Source of the DNA: Phyllobacteriaceae bacterium
GTDB lineage: Bacteria > Pseudomonadota > Alphaproteobacteria > Rhizobiales > Rhizobiaceae
Reading direction: 5' to 3'
DNA length: 49,902 nt
Assembly (NCBI GenBank): GCA_029279965.1
Contig: JAJUHJ010000009.1
Coordinates: 1 to 49,902 of the forward strand
Below the pieces are notes generated by a model. That model searched no databases. It was not told the DNA's origin and saw only the letters and a list, made by a program, of their open reading frames with translations. Position numbers and translations under genes: made by a program. Within the stretch, counting starts at the first letter, position 1. Each line of letters starts with the position of its first letter. This document shows, one piece after another, positions 35,697 to 43,243 of this stretch.

Positions 35697-36928
35697 GACG
35701 CCGCAGCGGCCGGGCCAACAGGCTCGGGCAACGGCGCTAGCTGCGCCTGCAGAATATCCCCCGGCTTCAAGGAAGCACGCTGGTCCACAGGCATCTCGCG
35801 AAGCTCACCCTCGACATTGCGAAGCACTGAAAAGGTGAGCTCACGCTGCAGACCGGCTTCCTCGCCTTGCAGGCTGAGCGCGGCCTCGGCGATCGTGTCC
35901 AACACCGAGCGTTGCCGCGCCCGCATCCGTGCCAGATCGAGCTCGATCTCCTGGACAGATTCCGCCGCTTCCTTCCTGCGCGTTTCTTCAAGCGCCTGAC
36001 GGCGCTGCCGGAAGGCGAGCTGGTTCTGCCTAGCGCGGGCCAGATAGGAGCCAAGTTCCAGCCCATCACGCCTGGCCGCGGAAAGCCGCCTTTCCACCTC
36101 CCGCAGGTTGGACTTGGCTGTAAGCCCGCGATTGGTCAAATCCCTGGTCGACGCCACGTCCTGGCTCAACAGATCCAGTTCTTCCTCGTGCAGCTTTATG
36201 CTGGCTTCGAGCGCCTCTATCTCTTCGGCATAGCTCTGCTCCTGAGCAGCCAGCGCTTCTTGCTCGGAAACCAATGCATTGCGGCGCATCTTGAAGAGGT
36301 CCTCTTCTCCTTCAATGATGCTGCGCCGGATTTCGTGCACGGCCGGTTCGACACGTTCCGGGACTGGGAAGGTGAAATCTCCTCCCGTGAGTTCCGCCTG
36401 AACGCGCGCGCGGCGCACCTGCTGCGCGAAGATCTGAAGCGACAGATCGGCGTATTCCTGCTGGGCGGCGATGAGTTGCAGGCTGTCGAGCGATTCCGGT
36501 GTGTTCCGGATGCCACCTCCCAAGGCAACGAGTTCGAGCGCAATCATGCCTGGCCGGTATTCATACTGACCGGGCTTCTGGATATCGCCGATAATGAACA
36601 CCGGCGCGTACTGGGAAATAGCGGCAGTGACCGTAAGGCCGGGAATGTAGTCAGCAAGAGCCTCATCGATCTTTTCTCCGATCTCCGCCGGCGTCAGCCC
36701 GCCCACGCTCACATTGCCAAGGATGGGATAGGCGATGGACCCGTCCGGCGCGACAGGAAATACCCCGGATAAGCCCTCATCGCCGTATACGGCAATGGAA
36801 ACGATGTCGCCCGCACCGATACGGTAAGGGTCGGAGGTCCCGGACTGCGCCGCAGCCGGCTGTGCGGCGAATGATGCGAGCGTGAACAGCAGTGTGGCAC
36901 TACGGAAGAAGCTGAAGAAAGAGTTCAT
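35642..36928 (-). CDS. Polysaccharide export protein, ExoF/Wza-like
   Basis: A 428-residue exported protein. A signal peptide ends near AAAQ at about residue 28. The Poly_export domain begins PYRIGAGDIVSIAVYGDEGLSG and an SLBB-type segment follows (VFIIGDIQKPGQYEYRPGM). Residues about 200-340 are rich in E, R, L and Q and form a long coiled coil. This layout, longer than a plain Wza and without an outer-membrane lipoprotein Cys, is that of rhizobial ExoF. It should link the periplasm to the outer-membrane exit. It follows the chain-length gene by 51 bases with AGGTGAG before ATG 36928. Confidence 0.88.
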   Translation of the reverse strand: MNSFFSFFRSATLLFTLASFAAQPAAAQSGTSDPYRIGAGDIVSIAVYGDEGLSGVFPVAPDGSIAYPILGNVSVGGLTPAEIGEKIDEALADYIPGLTVTAAISQYAPVFIIGDIQKPGQYEYRPGMIALELVALGGGIRNTPESLDSLQLIAAQQEYADLSLQIFAQQVRRARVQAELTGGDFTFPVPERVEPAVHEIRRSIIEGEEDLFKMRRNALVSEQEALAAQEQSYAEEIEALEASIKLHEEELDLLSQDVASTRDLTNRGLTAKSNLREVERRLSAARRDGLELGSYLARARQNQLAFRQRRQALEETRRKEAAESVQEIELDLARMRARQRSVLDTIAEAALSLQGEEAGLQRELTFSVLRNVEGELREMPVDQRASLKPGDILQAQLAPLPEPVGPAAAASQERTREAIRFSSAASQR

Positions 36929-36979
36929 CGTTGCTCACCTGATCTGATCGAAATGATGTGAGGCAATCTGGTATGCTGG

Positions 36980-39178
36980 CTAGGCAATGCCGGGAGACGG
37001 CGGCTGGCTCGTCGTGTTCGCTGGCGCCGGGTACTCGGCTGGCCGCGGCGGCCGCTCCGCAAGCTCGGTATAGAAGCCCTGATCCACCCGATTGAGTACG
37101 ATGCCGTCCGGCATGCGCGCGCATGAGGCAAGGTTCTGGATTGATGCAATGGTCTGATGAAGTTGCTTGCCGGAAAATGGCGCAACAAAAACCAGTCGGT
37201 CCGCCACGGGAACAATCTGCGCAACTTCTGCCGCATGTTCCAGATCCGGCATATCGATCAGGATAAGATCAAACCGCCCCTTGAGCGCCGAAATGAGTTT
37301 CTTCAAACCGCCACTTGCTAGGAATTCATCGAAGCTCCCGACGCCGTCCTCGCGAGCGGCGACAAAATGCAGGCCGGATTTCGGATCTACCTGCACGGCC
37401 TCGCTCGGCAACCACACGCTGGGAACCTCGTCTATGTAGGCTGTGGCCGATACCTTGAGAGCTTTTTCAACCGAAGGGTTATAAAAGTTCGCATCGACAA
37501 TGACGGTTTTTACCCCGGCTGCCACGGCTGCATGGGCGATCCCAACCGTCAGCGTGGTCTTACCATCGCCCGGGAGCGCCGACGTAACGGCCACGGTAAG
37601 GGTCGAGCCGGGCCGAGGCGAGACACCGAGCATAAGGCGGAGCGCGGAGATCGCTCGTCCAAATCTCGAACACGGGCGGATGGCATCTGTAGCGATACGT
37701 TTGCGTTCCAGGACACTCAACCTCGGCACATAGCCGACCACGGGGACCTCCGTCGATGTCTCGAGCGCCTGCGATAAGTGCACACGCCGATCGGTCGCCT
37801 CGCGGAATACGGCACCGGCGAGGCCAATGCTGCCGCCGAACGCAAGGCCGAACAACATCCACGTCGACAATTGCGGACTTACACGCGCGGTAGCCGGCTC
37901 CGCCAGCGAGATGACTTGCGCTTCCGGCGCGGCGATCCCGTCCTGTTCGATCGTCTGCTTGTAGCGAACCAGATAGCTCTCATAGATGCTCCGGTTGACT
38001 GCCGCCTCGCGCTCGAACTGCGCCAATTGGACTTCCGCGTGATTGGCCTCAGCCAACTCGCCTTTCGCGGCGACGAGGGCATCCTCAAGGCTTGCCTCCT
38101 TGCGTCGTGCGATGGCGATCTCGTTGGAAAGGCTTTCGACAACGTTCTGCACTTCCCGGTGGATCTGTTGCTTGAGCGTTGCCAATTCCGAGGCGAGCAT
38201 CTCCAGCTGCGTGTTCTTGGTCGCTCCATTGGCACGCAATTCTTCTATCCTGCGCTCCAGGCGCACCTGGTCAGCGCGAAGGTTCTGGATGGTCGCAGAT
38301 CCCAGAATGTCGGCCGCGGCAGGTATTTCGTCTTCCTCGGCAAGGGCCTTGACCGTCTCGAGCCGCGCATGGACTCCCGCAAGGGCGGCGCGCGTGGCGA
38401 CAAGCTCCGCATTCAGCGCCGCAATCCGTTGATCCTGCAGTGTCCCCCCTTCCGTCATGACGAGACCGGACTGACGGCGGAAATCCTCGGCAGCCTTTTC
38501 CGAAGCCTCGAGATTGGCACGCAGGCTGACGAGGGTTTCGCCCAGCCAATCGCTTATGCGACGGGTTGCCGTCCGCTTAACGGCGATATGATGGTCGAGG
38601 TAGGTGGCAGCGTAAGCGTTGGCTACCTTCGCCGCGTAAACCGGGTCCGATGCCCGGAACGCGATAAAGATCGTGTAGGAGTGGCCATCATTGTTGACGC
38701 TCAGCCGCGACAAAAGCCGATCGATCTTCACCCTTTTTTCATCGGACACGGCGCGCGGGACGCCGGAAGGGTCCGCGGAAGCCTGAAACAGTCCGAATGC
38801 CGATTCCAGCACAACCGCGGGCAATCCCTTTCCCGAGGTGTCGTTGCGGATTTCAACGCCGTCGGCTTCAAGCCGATCGATAACCTTGCCGGCCATCAGA
38901 CGAGAGCTGATCAGATCGAGTTCGGTCCTGAGAACCGGACTGTCCTGAGGCAGCGGCGAAACCACGGATTCCGTTGGCAGCACCTGAATACGGCGCGCAT
39001 CAAAAGCCAGCACCGCTTCGGAAACATAGGTCTGCGGTGCGTTTGAATAGCTGAGCAGCCCGATGGCCAGGCCACCCAGCACCGGCACTGTCAGAACGAA
39101 TTTGCGCCTTCTGGCGACGGCAAGCAATGCAGGCAGCATCGCTCGGGCCTCTTCCGGCCGGCTCTGTGAAACGATCAT
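36980..39178 (-). CDS. Polysaccharide co-polymerase/tyrosine-kinase-like protein, ExoP/Wzc-like
   Basis: A protein of about 732 residues. An N-terminal Wzz domain with a membrane helix (FVLTVPVLGGLAIGLL) is followed by a long periplasmic coiled coil, a GNVR-type segment (AQFEREAAVNRSIYESYLVRYKQ) and a second helix (LSTWMLFGLAFGGSIGLAGA). The C-terminal BY-kinase-like domain has Walker A SALPGDGKTTLT and Walker B LILIDMPD. The Walker A' region reads IVDANFYNP, lacking the usual D-x-D-x-R, and the C-terminus has only two tyrosines rather than a Tyr cluster. It controls chain length and export; autophosphorylation may be weak or absent. ATG 39178 fits the GGGGAG upstream. Confidence 0.9.
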   Translation of the reverse strand: MIVSQSRPEEARAMLPALLAVARRRKFVLTVPVLGGLAIGLLSYSNAPQTYVSEAVLAFDARRIQVLPTESVVSPLPQDSPVLRTELDLISSRLMAGKVIDRLEADGVEIRNDTSGKGLPAVVLESAFGLFQASADPSGVPRAVSDEKRVKIDRLLSRLSVNNDGHSYTIFIAFRASDPVYAAKVANAYAATYLDHHIAVKRTATRRISDWLGETLVSLRANLEASEKAAEDFRRQSGLVMTEGGTLQDQRIAALNAELVATRAALAGVHARLETVKALAEEDEIPAAADILGSATIQNLRADQVRLERRIEELRANGATKNTQLEMLASELATLKQQIHREVQNVVESLSNEIAIARRKEASLEDALVAAKGELAEANHAEVQLAQFEREAAVNRSIYESYLVRYKQTIEQDGIAAPEAQVISLAEPATARVSPQLSTWMLFGLAFGGSIGLAGAVFREATDRRVHLSQALETSTEVPVVGYVPRLSVLERKRIATDAIRPCSRFGRAISALRLMLGVSPRPGSTLTVAVTSALPGDGKTTLTVGIAHAAVAAGVKTVIVDANFYNPSVEKALKVSATAYIDEVPSVWLPSEAVQVDPKSGLHFVAAREDGVGSFDEFLASGGLKKLISALKGRFDLILIDMPDLEHAAEVAQIVPVADRLVFVAPFSGKQLHQTIASIQNLASCARMPDGIVLNRVDQGFYTELAERPPRPAEYPAPANTTSQPPSPGIA

Positions 39179-39214
39179 GACCACTCCCCACCCGCGAGCA
39201 AATAAACCGTCGGA

Positions 39215-39239
39215 CCCGCGCGTTCTTCAGACGCGCGGG
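39215..39239 (-). terminator. Strong hairpin between the LuxR-type regulator and the ExoP-like gene
   Basis: A perfect 9-bp GC-rich stem (CCCGCGCGT / ACGCGCGGG) with a 7-base loop starts 3 bases past the regulator's stop on the minus strand. A T-rich stretch (GGTTTATTTG) follows a few bases later. It can be a terminator or, since the ExoP-like gene starts 36 bases on, an attenuator between the two genes. Confidence 0.6.
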
Positions 39240-39242
39240 AGA

Positions 39243-40025
39243 TTACTCCTGCAGTCCATGTTCGGCCGGGAACATCTGGTTGATTTTGTAAGCAACCTCC
39301 GTCCGGTTCGTGGCCTTCAGCTTCTTCATGATGTTGCGGATATGAACCTTGACGGTGCTCTCCCGCAGGTTGAGTTCATAAGCGATGATCTTGTTCGCCT
39401 TGCCGCGCCGCAACGCATGCACCACTTCCTCCTGGCGTGGTGTAAACATGCCGGCCATGGGCCGCGGAGTCTCTATGCCGGAGCCGATGATCTTGCGGAC
39501 TGCCATGACACTGCTTGCCGGCACGAACATACCGCCGGCGACCGCGAGATTGATGGCTTCCACGCACACATCGATGCCGACGGAAGCAGGGATATAACCG
39601 CTCGCGCCGTATTCCAGAGCCACGAGAATCTGGCTTAGGTCATCCGTCTCCCCAAGCAGTATGACAGGTGTGCCTGAGAATTCACCGGTCAGCTTGGTCA
39701 GTTCGGCCGCCAACGTCGCATCATTGACTTTCCGGCCGCCGATGTTCAGCACGATGGCAGTCACCGGCGGATGCAAATCCTTCTCCCGGCGCCAACTTTC
39801 GATGGAGCCGAAGGCAAGGACCTTCATTCCAATTCCGTGCGAGACTAGGCTCTGGGCAAAACACTCACGGTCCAGGGCTCTTGCATCCAAAAGCACGAGT
39901 AACTTTTCGGTTGCTTCATCCCCGGATATCGCAAGGGTATCGTAATCGGCAACGGCGGGCTTACCTGTTTGAGAATGAAACCCGATCGCCGGTTCTTTTC
40001 CATTCGATCTCAAAACGGATTGCAT
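39243..40025 (-). CDS. LuxR-family response-regulator-like protein with degenerate receiver
   Basis: A 260-residue protein. Residues about 35-165 look like a receiver domain (LLVLLDARALDRECFAQSL; VTAIVLNIGG; PVILLGETDD; ALEYGASGYIPAS). The phosphorylatable Asp is replaced by Asn (VLN) and the conserved Lys by Ala (PAS), so phosphorelay control is unlikely. The C-terminal GerE/LuxR HTH is intact (FTPRQEEVVHALRRGKANKIIAYELNLRESTVKVHIRNIMKKL). It is in line with the ExoP/ExoF-like genes and probably controls them. ATG 40025 has GGGGGA upstream; the frame to 40139 is not homologous. Confidence 0.88.
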   Translation of the reverse strand: MQSVLRSNGKEPAIGFHSQTGKPAVADYDTLAISGDEATEKLLVLLDARALDRECFAQSLVSHGIGMKVLAFGSIESWRREKDLHPPVTAIVLNIGGRKVNDATLAAELTKLTGEFSGTPVILLGETDDLSQILVALEYGASGYIPASVGIDVCVEAINLAVAGGMFVPASSVMAVRKIIGSGIETPRPMAGMFTPRQEEVVHALRRGKANKIIAYELNLRESTVKVHIRNIMKKLKATNRTEVAYKINQMFPAEHGLQE

Positions 40026-40316
40026 AAGACATCCCCCTGTTGAATCACCCACTTCCCATCGGCAGGCGCCAGAAAACGGACCAATCCCGGCCACTCCGAT
40101 CAAGGTAGGGAGTACGTTTACTATAATATAGACAACCACCCATGAGGCTAACTTAGATTAGCTGATCCAAAAAAAGGAGGATGGAGGACGCATTACTAAG
40201 TCTCGCATATTAACTTTTGATGCATAGACATTAATATTATGAAATCTACTTATAAGATTTAATTCTCCTGTTTATGAAAACACCGGAGACAGAATCCTAT
40301 GAGATATGCTTTGGAA
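40026..40316. promoter_or_regulatory. AT-rich leader of the LuxR-type regulator gene
   Basis: The 291 bases between the Crp-like gene stop and the LuxR-type start contain a markedly AT-rich stretch (about 40100-40310) in a GC-rich genome. It includes the palindrome AAATCT-N7-AGATTT (40242-40260), TAATATTA and several TATA-like boxes. This is the likely promoter and regulator-binding region for the luxR-exoP-exoF unit. I could not choose one -35/-10 pair. Confidence 0.5.
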
Positions 40317-41069
40317 TCAGTTTTGGTAAATAGTTTTATCAAAATCGGCGAATTCGATAACAGATTCTATTTCAATGAATTCGACGCGTCCCTTGCGTAT
40401 CGAGAGGAATCCGTGCTCTCTCAACTCGCGTAACATGCGATTAACATGTATCGCAGTAAGCCCAAGGGCGTCAGCCAGATCGTACTGGGTTAGCGGACAA
40501 TCGTAACCGCTGCTGTCAGCCATTCCCGCAGCTTCCAGCCTTGTCCAGAGTTCCAGGAGCAGGTGAGCCGTTCGAACCAGCGCAGTCCGACGCCCGAGAT
40601 TGGTCATGTGCTCGACCAGGATGCGTCTTTGGCGGGCACTGGCTGCCAGAAGTGTTTCGGCAAGAGGCGGCGTGCGTCCGATCGCGGCAAGAACCGAAGC
40701 CGCACGCGCCTCAAAAACCGCCAGGTCCGTGATCGAAGTGAACGAACTCTGAGCTTCCGCCTCGGTGGACTGCAGGCTAACAGCATCGCCGATTAACGTG
40801 AAATCTATGATCTGGCGCTCACCATCGGGCAGGTCCTTATAAAGGCAGCCCCATCCCGAATGAATGATGAAGACGCGATCCTCTCGCTCACCCTGCCGAG
40901 CAATACTCGTATGCGCCATGTATCGCCGTGCAGAAAAGCCAAGATCATTCAGAGACGTGACTTCGCCATATTTCTTGATGAAACGGTGAAAGATTGGATT
41001 ATCTAACAAGCGTATGTCTGGGCTTGAAGACATCATGCCTCTCTTACCCTTGTTCTCCGCATAAAGCAT
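40317..41069 (-). CDS. Crp/Fnr-family transcriptional regulator
   Basis: A 250-residue regulator. The cNMP-binding beta-roll spans about residues 40-150 (AHTSIARQGEREDRVFIIHSGWGCLYKDLPDGERQIIDFTLIGDAVSL). It lacks an Fnr cysteine cluster and the full CRP cAMP signature. The C-terminal Crp HTH is clear (LTQYDLADALGLTAIHVNRMLRELREHGFLSI). Such proteins are frequent in rhizobial genomes. It is upstream of and in line with the LuxR-type gene and divergent from the small-gene/polymerase unit, so it may control both. The start is ATG 41069 or ATG-ATG at 41036/41033 (which has AGAGG nearby). Confidence 0.92.
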   Translation of the reverse strand: MLYAENKGKRGMMSSSPDIRLLDNPIFHRFIKKYGEVTSLNDLGFSARRYMAHTSIARQGEREDRVFIIHSGWGCLYKDLPDGERQIIDFTLIGDAVSLQSTEAEAQSSFTSITDLAVFEARAASVLAAIGRTPPLAETLLAASARQRRILVEHMTNLGRRTALVRTAHLLLELWTRLEAAGMADSSGYDCPLTQYDLADALGLTAIHVNRMLRELREHGFLSIRKGRVEFIEIESVIEFADFDKTIYQN

Positions 41070-41226
41070 CTTAGCTGACGCCCCGGGTAGAGGAAACCGA
41101 ACAAACCTACCAATTTAAACTGGACATACATTGACCCTTCCCCTTCGGGATGAACGTATTCCGCACGGGCCGCATCCGTTGATGGTGAAATGCTGGTTTT
41201 CTTCCCCTCCGGTATTCCCCTTTGCG

Positions 41227-41272
41227 CCAAGGGTTTACGACCTTGGTGGAACTCCACAACGCTGTTTATAAC
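41227..41272 (+). promoter_or_regulatory. Candidate promoter with overlapping palindromic operator
   Basis: A -35-like TTGGTG (41243-41248) and -10 TATAAC (41267-41272) are separated by 18 bases and point to the small ORFs. A perfect inverted repeat CCAAGG-N8-CCTTGG (41227-41246) overlaps the -35. This layout suits a repressor or class II activator site. The elements are visible; their activity is not tested. Confidence 0.45.
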
Positions 41273-41306
41273 CTTTGGTTGCGTCTTTAGCTGAAAAAGG
41301 AGCTCG

Positions 41307-41423
41307 ATGGCCGGTGCAAGGAAGCGCTCGAAGGGTGAAGAGATGTCGCCCACGTTCCGCCGTGGCCGGCCGATGGACTATATTGGGCTTTCGGCCCGAC
41401 TCTCTATTGTCGCCAGGAGTTAG
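41307..41423 (+). CDS. Possible 38-residue small basic protein
   Basis: ATG 41307 sits 6 bases after an excellent AAAAAGGAG ribosome-binding site and opens a 38-codon frame to TAG 41423. The peptide is basic and starts MAGARKRSKGEEMSP, with a more hydrophobic end (IGLSARLSIVARS). Its stop is 15 bases before the next small gene and its tail contains that gene's Shine-Dalgarno area. It could be a real small protein or a leader peptide that couples translation to the next gene. No homolog is recalled. Confidence 0.4.
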   Translation: MAGARKRSKGEEMSPTFRRGRPMDYIGLSARLSIVARS

Positions 41424-41438
41424 AGGTGAGGATTTCCG

Positions 41439-41639
41439 ATGTTTCCGATAAAGCATTTCGGCATCAGGGTAGCCCTGTCCGGACTCTTTTTCTCCCTTGG
41501 CGTCAAGGTTTCGGCCGGGTGGGCGGCTTTCAGCGATGCAGATCCTGCTGCCGCGCCGACATCCATCGCCGGAGGCGGGGTGTTATGGCTGGTAGTCGTG
41601 ATCTGTAGCGGACTCTATCTCCTGCTGCGCCGTCATTGA
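41439..41639 (+). CDS. Small exported protein with signal peptide and C-terminal membrane tail
   Basis: A 66-residue frame with GAGGTGAGGA upstream of ATG 41439. Residues 1-26 form a signal peptide (KHFGIRVALSGLFFSLGVKVSA, cut likely after VSA). About 18 small and polar residues follow, then a 16-residue hydrophobic helix (VLWLVVVICSGLYLLL) and a terminal RRH. The shape matches the signal-spacer-helix-arginine layout of C-terminal sorting tails, but the mature protein is almost only the tail. It lies just before the polymerase gene. Function is unknown; a small assembly factor for the polymerase or export machinery is one idea. Confidence 0.65.
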   Translation: MFPIKHFGIRVALSGLFFSLGVKVSAGWAAFSDADPAAAPTSIAGGGVLWLVVVICSGLYLLLRRH

Positions 41640-41708
41640 CCAACGGACGACCGTCCGAAGGAGCAAGACGCAGCTTGCCGTCGGGCCGCATGGTTTCACG
41701 AAAGATTG

Positions 41709-41721
41709 ATGACGACGTCAT
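41709..41721. promoter_or_regulatory. 13-bp palindrome upstream of the polymerase gene
   Basis: ATGACG-A-CGTCAT is a perfect palindrome within the 192-base gap between the small exported protein and the polymerase. It could be an operator for a dimeric regulator such as the Crp-like protein. Another short inverted repeat, CGGACG-AC-CGTCCG, lies about 70 bases before it. No clear terminator was seen. Confidence 0.3.
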
Positions 41722-41831
41722 AGGACGCACTAAGATCGAGACACCGAAGCAGGCCCGTTTATACCACCAATGACCGACTTGTTGCCCCCCTGGCTGCACT
41801 TCAAGATCCGGCATCCGGGGAGAAGTTCAAA

Positions 41832-43115
41832 TTGGCCTGGCTGCTTCTGTCGTTCTTGACCGCCCTTTGCGGCATTATGATCCTGAGAGCTTTGCTTGTC
41901 ACAGAGCGCTGCTATCATTTCCCATTTTTCGCCGCTGGCATATTTCTGACATTCATACTGCCGCAGCTGCCCGGCATCATAAACGACCGCTTCGTGGACA
42001 ACTCCGCCATCGTGAAAGCATTGGTCATGTCCATTCTCTGCCTTGCGATGTGTTGGGCAGGCTGGCATTTCGGCATGCGCAGCAGACCGGCGCGCAACGT
42101 AGCGTTCAGTGAAAAGCACCTTGTCATCGCGGCCGCGTCGATGTCGCTGGCCGGTGCCTACTTCTTTTATCAACTTGGCCAGTTGCCCGACGCGGAGCGT
42201 CTGAAGAGCATGATGACCGGCCGTGCAGTCACATATTTGTTCTTCGCGAAGCTGTTGACCTACGGCTGTGCGATCGCTCTCCTGTGCCATGCATTGCGGC
42301 CTTCGAAAGTTACACTGCTTATTATCCTGTTCGATGCCGCCTTCTACTTTGAACGCATTGTCATCGCCGGGAGACGCGGCGAAACCGCAGAGTTCTTCAT
42401 CCTCATCGCGCTGGCATTCTGGTTTCAAAGAGGCTGGGTGGTACCCCGCCCGGCAATTCTTGCCGGCCTTACGGTTGCCCTGGCAGGTCTTCTGGGTGCA
42501 GGGGAATACCGGCAGGCAACCTTCTACACAGGCGAACCGAACTGGAAAGCCGTCATGCAGATCGACCTTGGCGAGAAGTGGAAAGATCTGCTTCAGGAAG
42601 GCGGGCCGGAAATGGTCAACGCGGCCAAGATCATCGGACATGTAGACCAGACGAAGGCCTTCGATCTGGGGATCAATCACTGGAACTGGACCGTCTTCGC
42701 CTATGTGCCGGCGCAGCTTGTCGGCAGGTCTTTCAAAGAGGCGCTGATGCTCGAACAGCCGCCAATGTTCGAGAGAGGTTATGAGCCTCCAATCGGCTCC
42801 ACCGCCACGGGAATGGCGGATGCGTTCGTATCCTTCTGGTATTTCGGATGCGCCAAATTTTTCGCCATCGCCTGGATTATGGGCTGGCTCTATACCTCCG
42901 CCACGCGAGGAAACACGGCAACGCAGCTGGCCTACATGCTGTTGGCGGTCCCTTCCATTCTATCGATCAGTCATTTCACTCATGAGATTGTCATCGCCGG
43001 AATCCATCTAGCGATCTTCCTTGTTCCGACGCTCTTCCTTGCCTCCGCCGGTGTCCGACGCGCACGCACCTTGTCTGTAGCCAAGCCGGCAGTCTTCCGG
43101 TCGCAGCGCTTTTAA
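41832..43115 (+). CDS. Wzy-like polysaccharide repeat-unit polymerase (polytopic membrane protein)
   Basis: A 427-residue protein with about ten to twelve hydrophobic helices and one longer hydrophilic loop (about residues 230-290, containing LGEKWKDLLQEGG and INHWNWTVFAYVPAQL), as expected of O-antigen/EPS polymerases, whose sequences are poorly conserved. No flippase or exosortase motif (NxCSG) is found. It should polymerise flipped repeats at the periplasmic face. The only usable start is TTG 41832, behind GGGGAGAAG. It is the sole polymerase candidate in the window. Confidence 0.78.
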   Translation: MAWLLLSFLTALCGIMILRALLVTERCYHFPFFAAGIFLTFILPQLPGIINDRFVDNSAIVKALVMSILCLAMCWAGWHFGMRSRPARNVAFSEKHLVIAAASMSLAGAYFFYQLGQLPDAERLKSMMTGRAVTYLFFAKLLTYGCAIALLCHALRPSKVTLLIILFDAAFYFERIVIAGRRGETAEFFILIALAFWFQRGWVVPRPAILAGLTVALAGLLGAGEYRQATFYTGEPNWKAVMQIDLGEKWKDLLQEGGPEMVNAAKIIGHVDQTKAFDLGINHWNWTVFAYVPAQLVGRSFKEALMLEQPPMFERGYEPPIGSTATGMADAFVSFWYFGCAKFFAIAWIMGWLYTSATRGNTATQLAYMLLAVPSILSISHFTHEIVIAGIHLAIFLVPTLFLASAGVRRARTLSVAKPAVFRSQRF

Positions 43116-43243
43116 GGCTCGCTCATCCGGATTTGCGGTCTGCGCCCTTCACATCCAGCTATATGCATGTTTTTTATTCATGCTCTATCTGACGGGCGCC
43201 GCTGGCGAGCGGCCATCGTTCAGTCCATTCGCGCGGAGGCATT

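Noticed and set aside
41832-43115. Exosortase identity for the polytopic membrane protein after the small tail-like protein
   Set aside because: The catalytic Cys motif (NxCSG) and the conserved Arg/His of exosortases are absent; helix pattern and loop fit a polymerase.
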